From Panorpa germanica (Eukaryota; Arthropoda; Insecta; Mecoptera; Panorpidae), in NCBI GenBank assembly GCA_963678705.1, contig OY783203.1:6200001-6264000 (forward strand): a stretch of 64,000 nt of DNA. Direction: 5' to 3'. Numbering within the stretch: position 1 is the stretch's first letter; every line of letters starts with the position of its first letter. A program made the position numbers and the translations under genes. Below the pieces are notes generated by a model. The model ran no database searches. It was not told the origin of the DNA and saw only the letters and a list, made by a program, of their open reading frames with translations. Below, in pieces: positions 22,650-34,583 of this stretch.

Positions 22650-23461
22650 GTGAGCGAATCCACCGAATCCAGCGAATACCCGTACCCATATATATCGTAG
22701 TTATTTATTTTTAAAATGAATATATGATTTAATTGCGCTTTACTCGTATTAATATAGTTAGTTGTTCAGTATTCAATAAACGGTGGTCTCAGTAAAGCGT
22801 GTGAAATCCATACCTACCTATTTAATAAATCATCCGGGATAAAGGATATACACGGATTAACCACGAAGGGCATAAATTGTGGATTTACGATACATATGGA
22901 TACAACCAAATATTTCTGGTATAATATGTTCACAATCCTGCATTCAGTTCAACCAGACATCTATATCGTGTAACGTGTAACGTGTAGCGATTCCCCACCT
23001 GTTCAATTAACTACACAAGGCATGTATCATCAGAGTCCCAAATCCCGGTTTCCTTGTATCCTTAACCCAAAGTAATTGTATGATCAAGAAATGAATTAAA
23101 TATGAAGATCCTTCAGGAAAATCAAAGGATTTGTTTGTTATATTTCAGTGTTCTGTGAAAACCACATACACTTTCACTTCCGTTGCTCATAACTTCTTCC
23201 TACTAACGAAACGATGTCCAACAAATGTGGTCACACTATATTTCCTAAAGATAGGGATTTTCATTAATTTAAGGAAGATGGGTTTTTGACAACCCCTATG
23301 TTCAGCTTAGTTATCCATAAAGTTAGGGAATCCAGCTACTGGAATTGTTGGAGTAGTTTAGTTCTCTTTTGGCACCCTCTTATTACGTCCAGTGAATGTC
23401 ATGTAGCACCGGCACCACACATTTCTTGAACCCGAACCACATTCTTCAATTTGAATACCAG
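22650..23461 (+). other. Hypothetical intron between candidate exons A and B
   Basis: Begins GTGAGC and ends ATACCAG, with 'cattcttcaatttgaatacc' as a modest polypyrimidine tract. It holds a small 'cgtgtaacgtgtaacgtgtagcg' tandem (~22967-22989) and otherwise unremarkable, less AT-rich sequence. Confidence 0.3.
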
Positions 23462-23541
23462 AGACGACCGTCGACCAGAACCGCATGCCTGAACTTAGTC
23501 AGTTAGGCAGTTGGCGAGGAATTATTAAACGTATTCCATAA
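23462..23541 (+). CDS. Candidate exon B (terminal) of the two-exon model
   Basis: Starts after TTGAATACCAG. Its first two bases AG complete the codon left open by exon A, then 25 codons run to TAA (TTVDQNRMPELSQL...). Joined, exons A and B give 432 nt, a multiple of three. The piece is short, so an open frame here is not strong evidence alone; the phase match with exon A has about a one-in-three chance of arising at random. No family recognised. Confidence 0.28.
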
Positions 23542-23589
23542 ACCAATCATCACTAGCTTACTGCTTACTTCTTACTCCAGTAATGTAAA

Positions 23590-23606
23590 ACGAAACGAAA
23601 CGAAAC
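23590..23606. repeat. Pentanucleotide array (CGAAA)3
   Basis: 'acgaaacgaaacgaaacg', three units, followed by 'tagcgtaccaaacgtagtacg'. Confidence 0.7.
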
Positions 23607-24009
23607 GTAGCGTACCAAACGTAGTACGACCAACTATGTCAAACCTTCTACAACTAAAACGGGATATGATGAGTAATATAAATTCAAAACAAATTCGCGG
23701 TTCTTACGGGTGGTCTGACAATTTTTCTAACGCCAAACTTAAAGTCGACATACGAATGTTAATGAGTTTAAATAATATAAACAAAAAGACTTGTAATTGT
23801 CACGTAGTCGGTGAATTGCACACGATGTTCAATATCCTATCTCGGTGGCCGATTGTTGTACGAGTATAGTCCACATATAAAATCAGTTATTTCTATTAGG
23901 AACTCTATTGTTTATCTATTTTGCATTGTAATTAACAATGCTCTATCTATTACAAGCTAGGAATCAACAATTAGAAAAATTAAATTATCAAATATAGAAA
24001 GATATCTTT

Positions 24010-24075
24010 AGAATCGTTAGTTCAGTCGGTGACTGCAACACTCCGCTCATGTTGACACCAGGTTCGATTCCATAT
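24010..24075 (+). mobile_element. Possible tRNA-derived fragment
   Basis: 'ttagttcagtcggtgactgcaacactccgctcatgttgacaccaggttcgattcc' has A-box-like and B-box-like segments in the right order but does not fold into a cloverleaf I can support, and it has no acceptor-stem complement. Probably a very diverged SINE head. Confidence 0.35.
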
Positions 24076-24701
24076 TAGAAAAAGCGGAAAGGAAACATTA
24101 GTTCCTATCGAAATACTGAAGTTAAATGGTTACTACAAATTGCCATTCAAAACATTTGTAAGAAACCTTACTAAATTATGAAAGTGTATAACATTTAAAC
24201 ATTTACAAATCCTGAATAAAAACCGAAGTTTTATAGAATGTATACATTTTATTTGTTTTCATGTTCTTCCCAACGTTCTGACCACAATCTTCTCCTCAAT
24301 CTTCACAGCGAAATGTTGGCCATGTCATAAGAACTCTCAGGGTGACCAACATTCTTAAACAAATGCCAAACGGGAAACAGAGCTTCCATTATATTGTTCT
24401 TTGTTACATAAAACTCCTCTGCATTTCATCTTTCAAGATTATAATAATTTTCCGTGTAGGTAATTATTATAATTTGACTAAACCAACTGGGACTATTAAT
24501 TCTATTGCATTAATTTAGAAATTTCAGTTTTTGTTGTTTAGAAACGTTAAAATAATATTTATTGTCTACAACAAAATATTTCTTACGGTTATATAAAACA
24601 AGGTTTTGTATAAAAAATAAATAAAACACTTGATTACAATAGTGACAGTTTATGAATAATTATTATTTTGTATCTAAATCTTATGCTCAAATTGACAGTA
24701 C

Positions 24702-24928
24702 TAGAGCCGAGAGCATTTATACTTGACGCCAGACTGCTTTGTTTGCGAGTTCGATCCCCGGGCTAGCGCTATATTTTCTGAGTTTGGTTGTTATCAAAGC
24801 TAAATTTATTATGTGCACATAATCAGCATATATGAGGCCACATTATAGTGGAAACTGCCAACACAGTAGAATATTGTCGGTGATAAGATTCAATATATCC
24901 ACGTTAAATAATTTAAACAAATAAATAT
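24702..24928 (+). mobile_element. Full-length SINE copy
   Basis: Head 'agagccgagagcatttatac', B box GAGTTCGATCCCCGG, 'gcgctatattttctgagtttggttgttatcaaag' body, 'atatgaggccacattatagtggaaactgccaacacagtag', 'tgtcggtgataag' and tail 'ccacgttaaataatttaaacaaataaat'. This is one of the best references for the family. Confidence 0.85.
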
Positions 24929-25402
24929 TGGTCCATGCTGTGGCTGTGTTGTAATTACATAAACTTATGTTTAATCTTTTTGTAATATATGTAACCACTA
25001 GAACCACTTTAACTCATAAAATAATTGTCGGCATGTCATGAAATTTTTACACATATCGTTTCAAGGTTGGTACTATCTAAAAATTATATGGATTTGCCAA
25101 TAGTAGTCTATCTATATGTTATCCTACGAATTTATTGAGTAGTGTGTTATATTTCAATCTTCATCATATAACGAATAAATATAAATGCATTGACTTATCA
25201 AACCAGGAAATTGTGTGATGTAATTTATGGATGACTGCTAAGCGTTAAAATTGTAACCTGATTTCAGGGGCTGTTTTTTTGACAAACAATAATAATAATT
25301 GTACATAAGTCAGCTCCATCTATAAATTACAACCTTTAACTACAATACATGTTAAAGTTTAAAACATTTATGAAGTATTATTATTATTATGTAACTCAAT
25401 AA

Positions 25403-25516
25403 ATGAAGTTCACGTTAAAACGAATGGACTGTACAACGGTAATTGACGTTTCGAATGCGCCGCGCAAATCTAGTAATAAAACAAGTCTCGCGTTTCTTTT
25501 TAACGGTCAACATTGA
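25403..25516 (+). CDS. Low-confidence 37-residue ORF in a GC-richer patch
   Basis: ATG-to-TGA frame in a patch with several CpGs (GACGTTTCGAATGCGCCGCGC) within very AT-rich DNA. The peptide is polar with an 'APRKSSNKTSLAF' segment. I recognise no family. It could be a first exon (AACG|GTCAAC near the end is a poor donor) or a regulatory CpG patch. Confidence 0.18.
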   Translation: MKFTLKRMDCTTVIDVSNAPRKSSNKTSLAFLFNGQH

Positions 25517-26184
25517 TTCGCATAATAGCAATAAAGTGTCACTCACTTTACCGGCTTTGGTATACTACTAATCAAAAGTATTATTATATATTTTATCACG
25601 TTATAAGAAATATTTATAGTGAATATATCCCTGATTATTTGACTGCTAACTTAAATAAAACACATTTGTAAGACTAACTTTACAACGTTTTTTATAATCT
25701 TAGAAATTGTTAAATATCTATTAAAATTTTAATTTGAAGCAGCAGCCATAGAAAGCGGTTAATCTACATAATAAACATAAATCCAAATTATTAAGATAAT
25801 ACTAATTGATTGTAATTAACCTAATTGTAATTAAAAATTATTATGCATTGTCATTGCACTTTCTAAAGATACAGTTAGTGCACTCTAATTAAACTTTCAA
25901 TTTGTATTAATAAATAATTACTCATTTAAAAAAGATTACATTTTTTTGTATTTAATAAAAACATTTTATGAAAAGGAATGAGTAAGCATTTGACAGATGT
26001 CCATTAAATGTAAATATGATATTTTTGCTATATTTAATAAATAGTAAAGAGCAAAAGGTAAATTGACTGTTGGTGAATGTAATAATAATATGTAAAAGCT
26101 TTTGCCTGCGAATTAGGGGTTGTAATAACAAAATAATTCTTTTTGTTATTTCCATGACTAAGAAAGTATTGGACGGCATACTAG
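25517..26184. other. AT-rich spacer, nothing recognised
   Basis: No repeat or gene recognised. An 80-residue minus-strand open frame (25952-26194) has background composition. Confidence 0.5.
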
Positions 26185-26335
26185 TACAAAGCATTGATTC
26201 TTGAAGTCAGATTACAGTGTTTTTAGGTTCGATTCTCGGACTAATATTTTATTTCGATTGATTGTAATCAAATTTAATTGAATAAGTGTTTATATAATTA
26301 TAAACTTATTTGTCAAGGGTGTAGTATACATAATC
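26185..26335 (+). mobile_element. SINE 5' two-thirds
   Basis: 'acaaagcattgattcttgaagtcagattacagtg', diverged B box AGGTTCGATTCTCGG, then 'tgtaatcaaatttaattgaataagtg' and 'aaacttatttgtcaagggtgtagtatacata'. The tail is absent. Confidence 0.75.
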
Positions 26336-26846
26336 ATTTATACAAGTATACATTTGTATAATCTTCACTTAACAATTTGTATAAACTTCAGAACTAGAGA
26401 ACAAATAACAGCTACACATCAACAAAATAACTCACTATTATTTCGATTATCATTTCAAATAATTTAGATTCATAATTGAAATTTTTTACAATGGACTTTC
26501 AACATTACGAGTGTATAGAATAATTGTATAAATAGTTCGCAAATTTGTATGGGTGTCAATGTGTGGGTCTGAAAACAAATAACTGACATTCCAAAAATAT
26601 TTATAAAATAATAACAAAAGATACATTTCATATCTATTTTGTTATTTGTTTATCAATTAAATAGCACGAATTTTGTTTTTGAATTCCTTTGAAATAACTG
26701 ACTTAATATCAACAACGACTAGAATAAACACATTTTTGGGACATTCTTAGCTTTAATTGCAATTTGCAATAAAAAAAACATACGCAAACACGCATTTTTC
26801 ACATATTCTTCTCTATATAACAGTAATGGTTTGCCTAATATGACAT

Positions 26847-26945
26847 ACAGTGCGACCTCGATATATCGAATCTCAAGGGGAAAGAGAAATGTTCGAATTA
26901 TCGAGGATTTCGATATTGACGAAGTTTGATTTATCAAGGAATTCG
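26847..26945 (+). mobile_element. pogo/Tigger-like terminus
   Basis: After TA, 'CAGTGCGACCTCGATATATC' followed by 'gaatctcaaggggaaagagaaatgttcgaattatcgagg' and 'ttcgatattgacgaagtttgatttatcaagg'. This is the hallmark of pogo-type (Tigger-like) ends: CAGTG + ACCTCGATA, then repeated 'TCGAATTATCGAGG' blocks. Only one end is visible and no transposase is present. The 72-residue open frame across it on the minus strand is an artefact. Confidence 0.6.
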
Positions 26946-26949
26946 CTCT

Positions 26950-27700
26950 GTATATATTATTTGGTTGTTATATAATACAATTTACATCTATGTATTAGTT
27001 TCTGTTCGATTTATTATTAGTCCTTCTAATTCTTATACAAAACAAATTTTAGAAAATCAATTTTTATATCAGTTATCGTTAAATACATTAACATGTATTT
27101 AATCTGTATTTATCATAAATAGTTTTAAATATTGTAATATATGAGATCATATTACATTAATGAAACTATCTTTTCATAAATTTACATTGCTTTACGTAAA
27201 GAAAACATTTTATGCAAGTTTATATAATGTTACATATTTTACTAATATATCAGTATTAGTTTTTATGTAAAAAATAATACATTTAATATTAGTCAGTTTT
27301 CTTAACATTAAATGTCACTAGTATTTAAGATAATGCTCATGTTTTGCATTTAGCAGGTGATTATCATCCTGTTTATAACTACGGACCAATGAAAATAAGA
27401 AAAAAATTCGCGATTTTTTTTTATAAAATTAGACTTACCGTTATTCTTTGGGGATAATATCAATTTTCTAAGATTCTAACTCGAAAGAAAAATTAAATTG
27501 GAAACGGCCCTATTAATTTGCCGAAAATATCATTTTCTTTTATTAGAAATTATAAAAATGTATTCTTGTATACTTTTGTTGAATATGTTAAATATACGAT
27601 ATTATCATTTATTTACCGAACTTTGTTTATTAAAGGTTATCTCAGACTTAAAGAAAAGAAAAAATATATAAATAGTCCATATAACTAAGCTATAACTTAT
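26950..27700. other. AT-rich spacer
   Basis: No gene recognised. 'ggaaacggccctatta' near 27500 may be a scrap of MITE family B. Confidence 0.45.
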
Positions 27701-27704
27701 TTAT

Positions 27705-27875
27705 GTATTTAAGGTAGCTTATTTCCGATACTGACTTCTGTCACAGACTACCTTTTACTGTGTTGATATTTGTCATGATTTCGAGGCCTTATCTATGTGG
27801 GACCCGGTATTGAACCCGAAGATACAGTAGTGCAGCATCAAGTATAAATGCTCTAGACTACTGTGTCGTCTATTT
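27705..27875 (-). mobile_element. SINE copy with internal deletion
   Basis: On the minus strand: head 'agtagtctagagcatttatacttgatgctgcactactgtatcttcgggttcaatacc', then it jumps to 'cctcgaaatcatgacaaatatcaacacagtaaaagg' and 'gaagtcagtatcggaaataagc'. The middle of the body is missing. Confidence 0.75.
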
Positions 27876-28244
27876 TAGTCAGAACAAATCTGGTTCAAAT
27901 TTAGCATCTTTAATTAAATTATTTCATATCGGTTTGCGTTTTGAAACTATTATGTCGAATTTTTGAATGCAGTTATTACAATTAATAATATTATTAATGA
28001 ATTTATTATGAGTAGAATGAAAATCTTGAGGCTAATACAAACGTATTCTATAAAATATTCGGCACCATTGAATGAGAAATTATTTAGTTTCACAAATCAG
28101 ATTTTTACAAATTTTGGTCTACTGTCTATCACTTATAAAAAAAAATTTTTGGTATATAATGTATAGAGTTCATATTCAGCACTGTTCATTCTCTTAATCT
28201 TTAATAGAGTTAATGTTTCGAATTAAAATGTCGGACTTTGTAAA

Positions 28245-28411
28245 AATTATAAAAATTTTCAGTTAAACTTCAATTATGACAAAACGTGAAATATGGATTT
28301 TTTCAATTATAGTTTTATTAAAAACCGATTAGAGTTATCTAACGATAAAGGTAACCTAGGTATTTTGCTTGGTTGAGCTACAGTTAACTAAGAATTGAAA
28401 AAACGGCCCTT
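28245..28411. mobile_element. MITE family B copy, partial
   Basis: Left part 'tttcagttaaacttcaattatgac', internal 'aggtattttgcttggttgagctacagttaact' and right end 'aagaattgaaaaaacggccct' followed by TA. All match 63478-63720 and 41330-41537. Confidence 0.65.
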
Positions 28412-28462
28412 AAACAAACTTACATAAGAAAAACATGCAAAAATAAAATGAATTGTTTTTAC

Positions 28463-28576
28463 CTCTAGATCTGAGCGACTTGGTTTCTCTGACGGATGCA
28501 ATACGCAATGCGAATTGCGTATTGCTCGTACGATGCGTTGCGTTGCGTTCGATGGTCTCTTTTATCTTTGCACACA
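28463..28576 (-). CDS. Low-confidence internal exon on minus strand, contains perfect palindrome
   Basis: Minus strand: acceptor ATTTTATTATATAG before 28576, an open 114-nt segment, donor TCTAGAG|GTAAAAAC at 28462. G+C is well above the flanks. The peptide is Arg/Thr-rich (KIKETIERNATHRTSN). It also holds the perfect 12-bp palindrome at 28498-28525, so a structural origin is as likely as coding. No family recognised. Confidence 0.2.
28498..28525. repeat. Perfect 12-bp inverted repeat
   Basis: GCAATACGCAAT, loop GCGA, ATTGCGTATTGC, followed by 'gatgcgttgcgttgcgttcgatgg', a run of related GCGTT units. Confidence 0.85.
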
Positions 28577-28629
28577 CTATATAATAAAATAATGTTATTA
28601 ATGCTTTTAATGTTTTTAAGTGCATTATA

Positions 28630-29600
28630 TAACATTATATTGTAATTTATGAGCTCAGAACCTAACTAATTATATATTACATACATTTTAATTTGTTAAC
28701 TAAATTTATTATGTGTTAAAAATTTACTTAATTACAGCAGTGATAATAAAAGTAATTAATGTTAAATTATTAATAATGATTTTAATTAAATAAAATATAT
28801 ATTATTTTTATTCGATACGTTATTACCGGTTGACCTGCAAAGTCGAAGTGACTTGAATATTGATCAAGAACTTTATTTTAAACCTAAAATATTTGTTTTT
28901 GTTATTAAATACTTGTCATTTATCAATTGTTAAACATGCATTGTTCATATGATATGAAGTCGAAATTGTTGATATTTTTAGCGGATGACAATGAATCAGT
29001 AAAATAGAATCGTTTTTCAAAGCAATAACATTCGTTATTTAATCGGTATTCTGTTATGTGAAACTAATCAGAATATAAATAATTTACCAATACTACTATA
29101 CTGATTAATATGCAGGCCACATTTTTGTTGAAATGCGGTAGGTAGAATAAATATTATAAAATTGTTGGCATGTTCTTCGATCTATAATCGGACAAATATT
29201 GCTGATCTACTTCTAATAATATCATGAATATTTCTGAAAAGATTCTTCTATCATAAGGTGATCATAAGGTTTTCTGGGATTCAAACCGAAATTATTTTTT
29301 GTTCGTTTTTGTTCTGACCCCCTGATTAGAATACACATTACTCACAAAACTAGCGAAGGTTACTCAGATTTTGATTTTTCTTCATTATAACAATCGTCTA
29401 GTTCAATTCAGTCAAAATTAGTCCAAATACCGGTTCATGAAACGGTTTTCGTTTCGCAAATTATTTGAAAATTGTTGTTAATCCCTAAAGAAATACTTAA
29501 ATTTTTTACAGTGTCATTTTTATAAACGTTTCAACGACTTTATGATTTTTGTAAGTCCAGTCTCAATTTCAATTTTTCCCAGTGTCACTTCCTTTACCAG
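28630..29600. other. AT-rich spacer
   Basis: No gene or named repeat recognised. Confidence 0.45.
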
Positions 29601-29824
29601 ATGTGCGGTATTCACCAGGACAGCCCGTTATTTCGATATCTGGTTCGCGTAAAATATAAAAAGATTATAAAACAATCGGTATTTGCTGAATTATATATTT
29701 TCAAAAACTGAATACAATTGATTTTAGCTTGAGACTTGAATGGAGAAGAAATTTGGGTCTTCTTTAGTTTGTTGTCAATAAATAATAAATATATTCCTGA
29801 ATTGAAGAGTAATATAAAAACAAT

Positions 29825-30052
29825 TTGTACCGGAACAGTAGCCGAGGGATACATTTTCTGAGTTAGATTGTTGTAAAAGTTTAATTGATTATGTGAATGC
29901 TCATAAATACCATAAACTTATTAGGCATTATCTTGTATTACGCATATATATATGGCCCACTATTGTTGACTAAAACTTCCAACAATAGTAGGAGTTCGTC
30001 GGGGATAGGACTCAGCATCGGAAATAGGCCAACGTTAAATAAATAAACAAAT
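29825..30052 (+). mobile_element. SINE copy with deleted B-box segment
   Basis: 'accggaacagtagccgagg' joins directly to 'gatacattttctgagttagattg', so the A-box/B-box interval is gone. The body and 3' end are well kept: 'ccaacaatagtagg', 'cggggataggactcagcatcggaaataggccaacgttaaataaataaacaa'. Confidence 0.8.
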
Positions 30053-31069
30053 TCTGATATGAGATTAACTAAATAATAATTTTTTTTACTATATCTAAGC
30101 TGTAAGTAGTTAGGCAATTGTACCGAGTGTAGTAAGTTTTATAGCACTATAACTACGTTTCCATTTACCGTCGGTAAACATCAAAAGAATCTTTGCATAT
30201 AAAGCATACAGCACAGCACATACATTGTGCAATTAGTAGTTAATGACAGCTTTTTTCCTTTCGTCACTTTGCCTAATACGCAAATAAAAATGAAATTATT
30301 ACTTTTTAGTATAAAACCGTTTTAGAAAAATCAAACAGTGCAAATATTATAACATAGAATTACAGTTAAAACTATAAATTAAAAAAATAATAGAATAACT
30401 ATACATCTATTACAATTAAAATAATTATAAACAATTAAATCTATAAGATAGGCGGAGATTAATGGCATTTTAATGATTCAATAACTCTCAATAACGTGTT
30501 AACTAGATAAGTATCCACTATAAATGTTAAAAACTTATTTATTACATTTAAATATATATATTTATAATTTCTGCAGTATAAATTATATTTCTCTTGAACA
30601 CGTGATTCAATGTATTGGTTTTTATTTAATAGGTTATATATAACATAGTTCCTAGATTGCCCACTAGGCATGAATAACAAGCGCACCATCTATGATCATA
30701 AAGCTAGACTATTATATATCTGGTGTGAAACTTTGCTAAAAACAACCCTACACGTATTCTCTTTTAGGGGTAGTTCGCGTACATTACTATAGGTGGAAAC
30801 ATTCGCAACTGTTTTCTTTTTAAATACATACGTGTTTAGTTTTTATTTTCTTTTTAAATAATGATATGTTTATTAAATATTTATTTATTAATTATGATGT
30901 GATGATTTTAATGTTTATGATTGACAATATTTTGACTTTATTAATGAGAAATTAAAACATAAATGTGTTTGAATATTAACTGTGAGATTTTTTTTATTTT
31001 TGTATTTATAATAATAAAAGAAAAACATATTAAATTTAATTGATTTTATTATCATCGTAAACTTTAGAG

Positions 31070-31215
31070 ACCTCCTACAGCTCCTACAGATCTTGATGCT
31101 ACTGCACTCCTCACTCTTCCGTCTTCTGTCGTTAGGTTTACTCTTTAGGGTAATGCGGGGAGTGGAGTGCGGGTGCGGTACCGGTGCGGGTGTACGCTAC
31201 AGATCGTGAAGTTGG
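31070..31215. promoter_or_regulatory. GC-rich island with imperfect dyad
   Basis: 'actgcactcctcactcttcc' can pair with 'ggggagtggagtgcgggt'. It also has 'gcggtaccggtgcgggtgtac' (GGTACC core). It is flanked by very AT-rich DNA and has no long open frame. Possibly a cis-regulatory block. Confidence 0.25.
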
Positions 31216-31683
31216 TGCTTATGTTTATGACTGTCATAAAATCAAAATACTGACTTTTATGGGCGTTAAACAAGCCGTTAAAGTCATATGTACTTAAATA
31301 AGCATTATATGATTTTATTTAAAGGCTTATCAATTTTATATCATAATACATATGTTTAAATACATTATTATTCAATTATAACACGTGCCTTTCGCTTTAT
31401 TAAGATATTTTTATGTAAAATATATACGACTTTAAAGTTTAGGTATAAAGTATTTTTAAAGTATAATTTATTTTAATTAGCGTTATTTAATAGTTCACAA
31501 TGAAAGTATCAAGCCAGATAGACAATTTATTAATTATCAAATCAATATTTAGTTAGATAGTTTATATTATTTTATATATTTACTTATATTTCGGTGAATA
31601 ATGGTTGCCGTTTAATAAATTAAAAAATATATTTTTATCCACATTGACATAATTATATAGGTAGGCTATAGGGTCTTGCAATA

Positions 31684-31849
31684 AGAGCGATTATTTTAAA
31701 TCGATAGAAAAACGCAATATTTCGGTGAAAAGCGGTGACATATTTATTTTAATCTAAAGTGCAAACTCTGAGGTTAGTAATGAAACACTAATATCTCGCA
31801 AATGTTACCGTAATATAACGTTTTTCTATTGATTTAATAAGACCGCCCT
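31684..31849. mobile_element. MITE family C, complete copy
   Basis: Inverted ends of about 45 bp: left 'gagcgattattttaaatcgatagaaaaacgcaatatttcggtg', reverse complement of right 'agggcggtcttattaaatcaatagaaaaacgttatattacggt'. About 166 bp, no coding frame. A solo terminus of the same family is at 48978-49015. Confidence 0.75.
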
Positions 31850-31859
31850 GGTTGAAAGT

Positions 31860-33360
31860 TGCATGTTGATGTTGCTGTGGTCTAGACTGACTATTACGTA
31901 GTAAATCTTATAATGCTGAAATTTGCGAAAGTCGACCAGTTCAACTTTCATCATTTAAATTGATGTAAATAAGATGATGCTCCTATTGAAGATATTAGCT
32001 ACAGATTATGAGCCAAATATAATTAATTATCTACTTTAATTAATTTAATTAATTATTATTAAAAAAACATTTAATTAATTTCACAATTAATTTTATTTAT
32101 CTCTAATTATATACAATTTAAATAAAAATCTTGTTGACAATTTGGAATTATTTATTTAATTAACATTCCTATTTAGCATGTACCTGTCAATAGAACTTCC
32201 GTTTATATTAATTACAATTAACATATAATTTAATTAGTACTAATTAGTATTTTTTGTATTAAAATTTTATTTACCATAGTCTGATTTTTATTTGATTATA
32301 ATAATATCCTAATTCCAATTAATTATATTTAAGTTTCTGAGCCATTTTCAATAGATATTTTATAAATATTAAATAATTGTTATATAATTATTATTTAAAT
32401 ATTTCATTTTATATTTGTTATTATTGCATTAGAAATAGAATATCGTGACTGATATTTTAAATATTTTATATATGGGAGTTGAAATCAAACAGCTTTTAAA
32501 TTCCTGTGTTTGTTTCTAATCCTTAAAGTTTATTTAAAGATACTTTGCGTTATTTCTTAATAATGCATCTTATTTATTTAATTTTATTTGAGTTAAGAAA
32601 TATTATAACTCAATGCTAAGAAATAAATATTGCACTTCTTTAAAATTAAATCTAAGTACTTTGTTCTTATGAACTCACTATAAAATATATTTATTCCAAG
32701 TTAAATAAATAACGCAAATAAACATCCTGAATTGTCAACAGCAAGTATTTTTAATAACGTTTGCCAAATGACAATTACTTTTATTATCGCGCAGAATACT
32801 GATTAGATATCTAGATCTCTTGGTCGAAACATCGCCAGGATCATTATCAGATTCTATCCACTTATTGTCAGCTCTAGTTACCGTCTATCAAATAAGTCTG
32901 AAAAGAAATACAAAATAAAAAAAATTCAGAGAGATAAATATAAATCAAAGTGTGTTTTTAATATTCCATTAAAGGAATTTCTCTTTTAAAAAAATAAGTT
33001 ATTATTAAAAAATAGGTAATAAAATTATTGGTATTATCATAAAAAATTAAATAATATTGATATTGATAAAAAAAGTGTTTCCCTTCATACCTTATTAAAG
33101 AAAAATATACATTGTAACCAATATGTAATCTGCGAGAGCTGTTACGAGACGATGAATTAATTAATTAAGACAGATTCTAAATTAAACTTAATAGCTACTA
33201 TTTCAAATATATTTTTAACAGTGCTTAACGATTCAAATTATTTCTGTAATTACTTTATTTTTTATTTCTTTTTAATAGTTTGAACATGTGTTACATAACT
33301 GCAAATTAAAGTTAACATTCTTGTGACTACGAGTGTTATTACTTAAAGAATAAGCATATT
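31860..33360. other. AT-rich spacer
   Basis: Extremely AT-rich (runs of 'ttaattaatt'). The only GC-richer patch is 32735-32884, listed separately. Confidence 0.5.
32735..32884 (-). CDS. Low-confidence last exon on minus strand
   Basis: Upstream on the minus strand is a long pyrimidine tract with CTTTTCAG, then 'acttatttgatag'. If that TAG is the acceptor, the frame is open for 49 codons to TGA (acidic 'NKWIESDNDPGDVSTKRS' then basic). The better CTTTTCAG acceptor gives stops in all frames within a few codons. The opposite strand is also open here, so coding is uncertain. No family recognised. Confidence 0.18.
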   Translation of the reverse strand, partial: TVTRADNKWIESDNDPGDVSTKRSRYLISILRDNKSNCHLANVIKNTCC

Positions 33361-34092
33361 ACTTCTTATAAACCCACCGTCCCCCACTCCTCAATCCGCG
33401 GCTGCAACTGCAGGTGTACAAGTTAACACCAAGCCATAACGGATGTCATGCGTTTTCTGTAAAATACAGTTACATAGTTTTTTATATTTTCTAGCTATTA
33501 AATATTTACGTTATGTATTTTATATTAATAATATCAGTATATACATATATTTAATATCTTATTTTAGTATCTAATTATTATTTTAATAACTTTTATGTTC
33601 CCTTAGATTCATAATTAAAATATTTGCAGATGGAATATCTATCGTACTCGTATATATATAAATTCCTATATTCCATATCTAAATAATTTTAAAACTATTA
33701 ATTTTTGTGTATAATTAAGTTTTTCTTTTGACCTTTTAAGAGCATATTTATTATTATGATATTATGACTTTTAACTAACAGTAACTTTTAACTAAAAAAA
33801 TTGTGCTAATTTATGGTTTGTGTCTTTGGTGCAGTTCAGGATTTTGAGAAAAGGTGTCACTTTTTTTTCAAAATTTATTATAAAAACTATAATTTGATAC
33901 CTAAGTATATCAAATGTAAAACAGCTGTTGTTTTTTATGTTAAAGAATTTTTTATTTATACGTATAAGGCTTCCTTAGCCCCACTATTTTAAGGTTTAAG
34001 CTTTACGTCACTTAGACGAAGTAAAGTCTAATCTAATACGTTTTATGCGGAAGCTTACCTTTGGAGTCGCACTAGTGGTACAAAAGTAAATT

Positions 34093-34461
34093 ATGATAAA
34101 ATTTAATACAATGAGATTACATATTGTATTAAGAAAAGTCATGAAATGTAATACACAATACAGTACTGGTTATCGTCAACATTCAACAATCAACAATCAC
34201 GGTAATCTGCTAAATCGCGATCTTGATCTTGTACATACAAGTGTCGAGCCGCTTTGCACGAACTTGGACACTGCAAAGTGTACGACTACAAGCAGTATTC
34301 ACTGTTTCACTGTTCACTGTTTAGTGTTTAGTGTTTACAGTATGAAGAAGTCAACGAATTGTGTACTGCCTAGTCAAGAACCAAGCAGCCTTTGGCACAG
34401 CCACTACTACTGCCAATCGAGATACACAATCAGTTCAAATCGTAATCTGATGTCTTTTTAA
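34093..34461 (+). CDS. Low-confidence 122-residue ORF
   Basis: The second longest open frame in the window, ATG to TAA. Its composition is more balanced than the flanks from 34150 to 34445. The peptide is Ser/Thr/His-rich with scattered cysteines and no recognisable domain, signal or membrane span. A degenerate 7-bp tandem ('cactgttt/tagtgtt', 34299-34340) and a CTTTGCA/TGCAAAG hairpin (34254-34281) lie within it, which suggests structured non-coding sequence. It could be an orphan gene; I would not rely on it. Confidence 0.2.
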   Translation: MIKFNTMRLHIVLRKVMKCNTQYSTGYRQHSTINNHGNLLNRDLDLVHTSVEPLCTNLDTAKCTTTSSIHCFTVHCLVFSVYSMKKSTNCVLPSQEPSSLWHSHYYCQSRYTISSNRNLMSF

Positions 34462-34557
34462 TTAAAAGAAATATATATATTTTTAAATTAAATTTAAATA
34501 ATACGTTATTTGATTTTGTTCTTCTTATATTTGCTATAAGTATCCTTTATGAAAGTA

Positions 34558-34583
34558 AGAGAGAGAGAGAGAGAGAGAGAGAG
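34558..34583. repeat. (GA)13 microsatellite
   Basis: An uninterrupted GA run. Confidence 0.95.

Noticed and set aside
24000-24080. Possible tRNA gene
   Set aside because: B-box-like sequence is present, but no cloverleaf or acceptor stem can be formed.
26719-26937. 72-residue minus-strand frame
   Set aside because: Crosses the pogo-like terminus at 26847-26945; no independent support.
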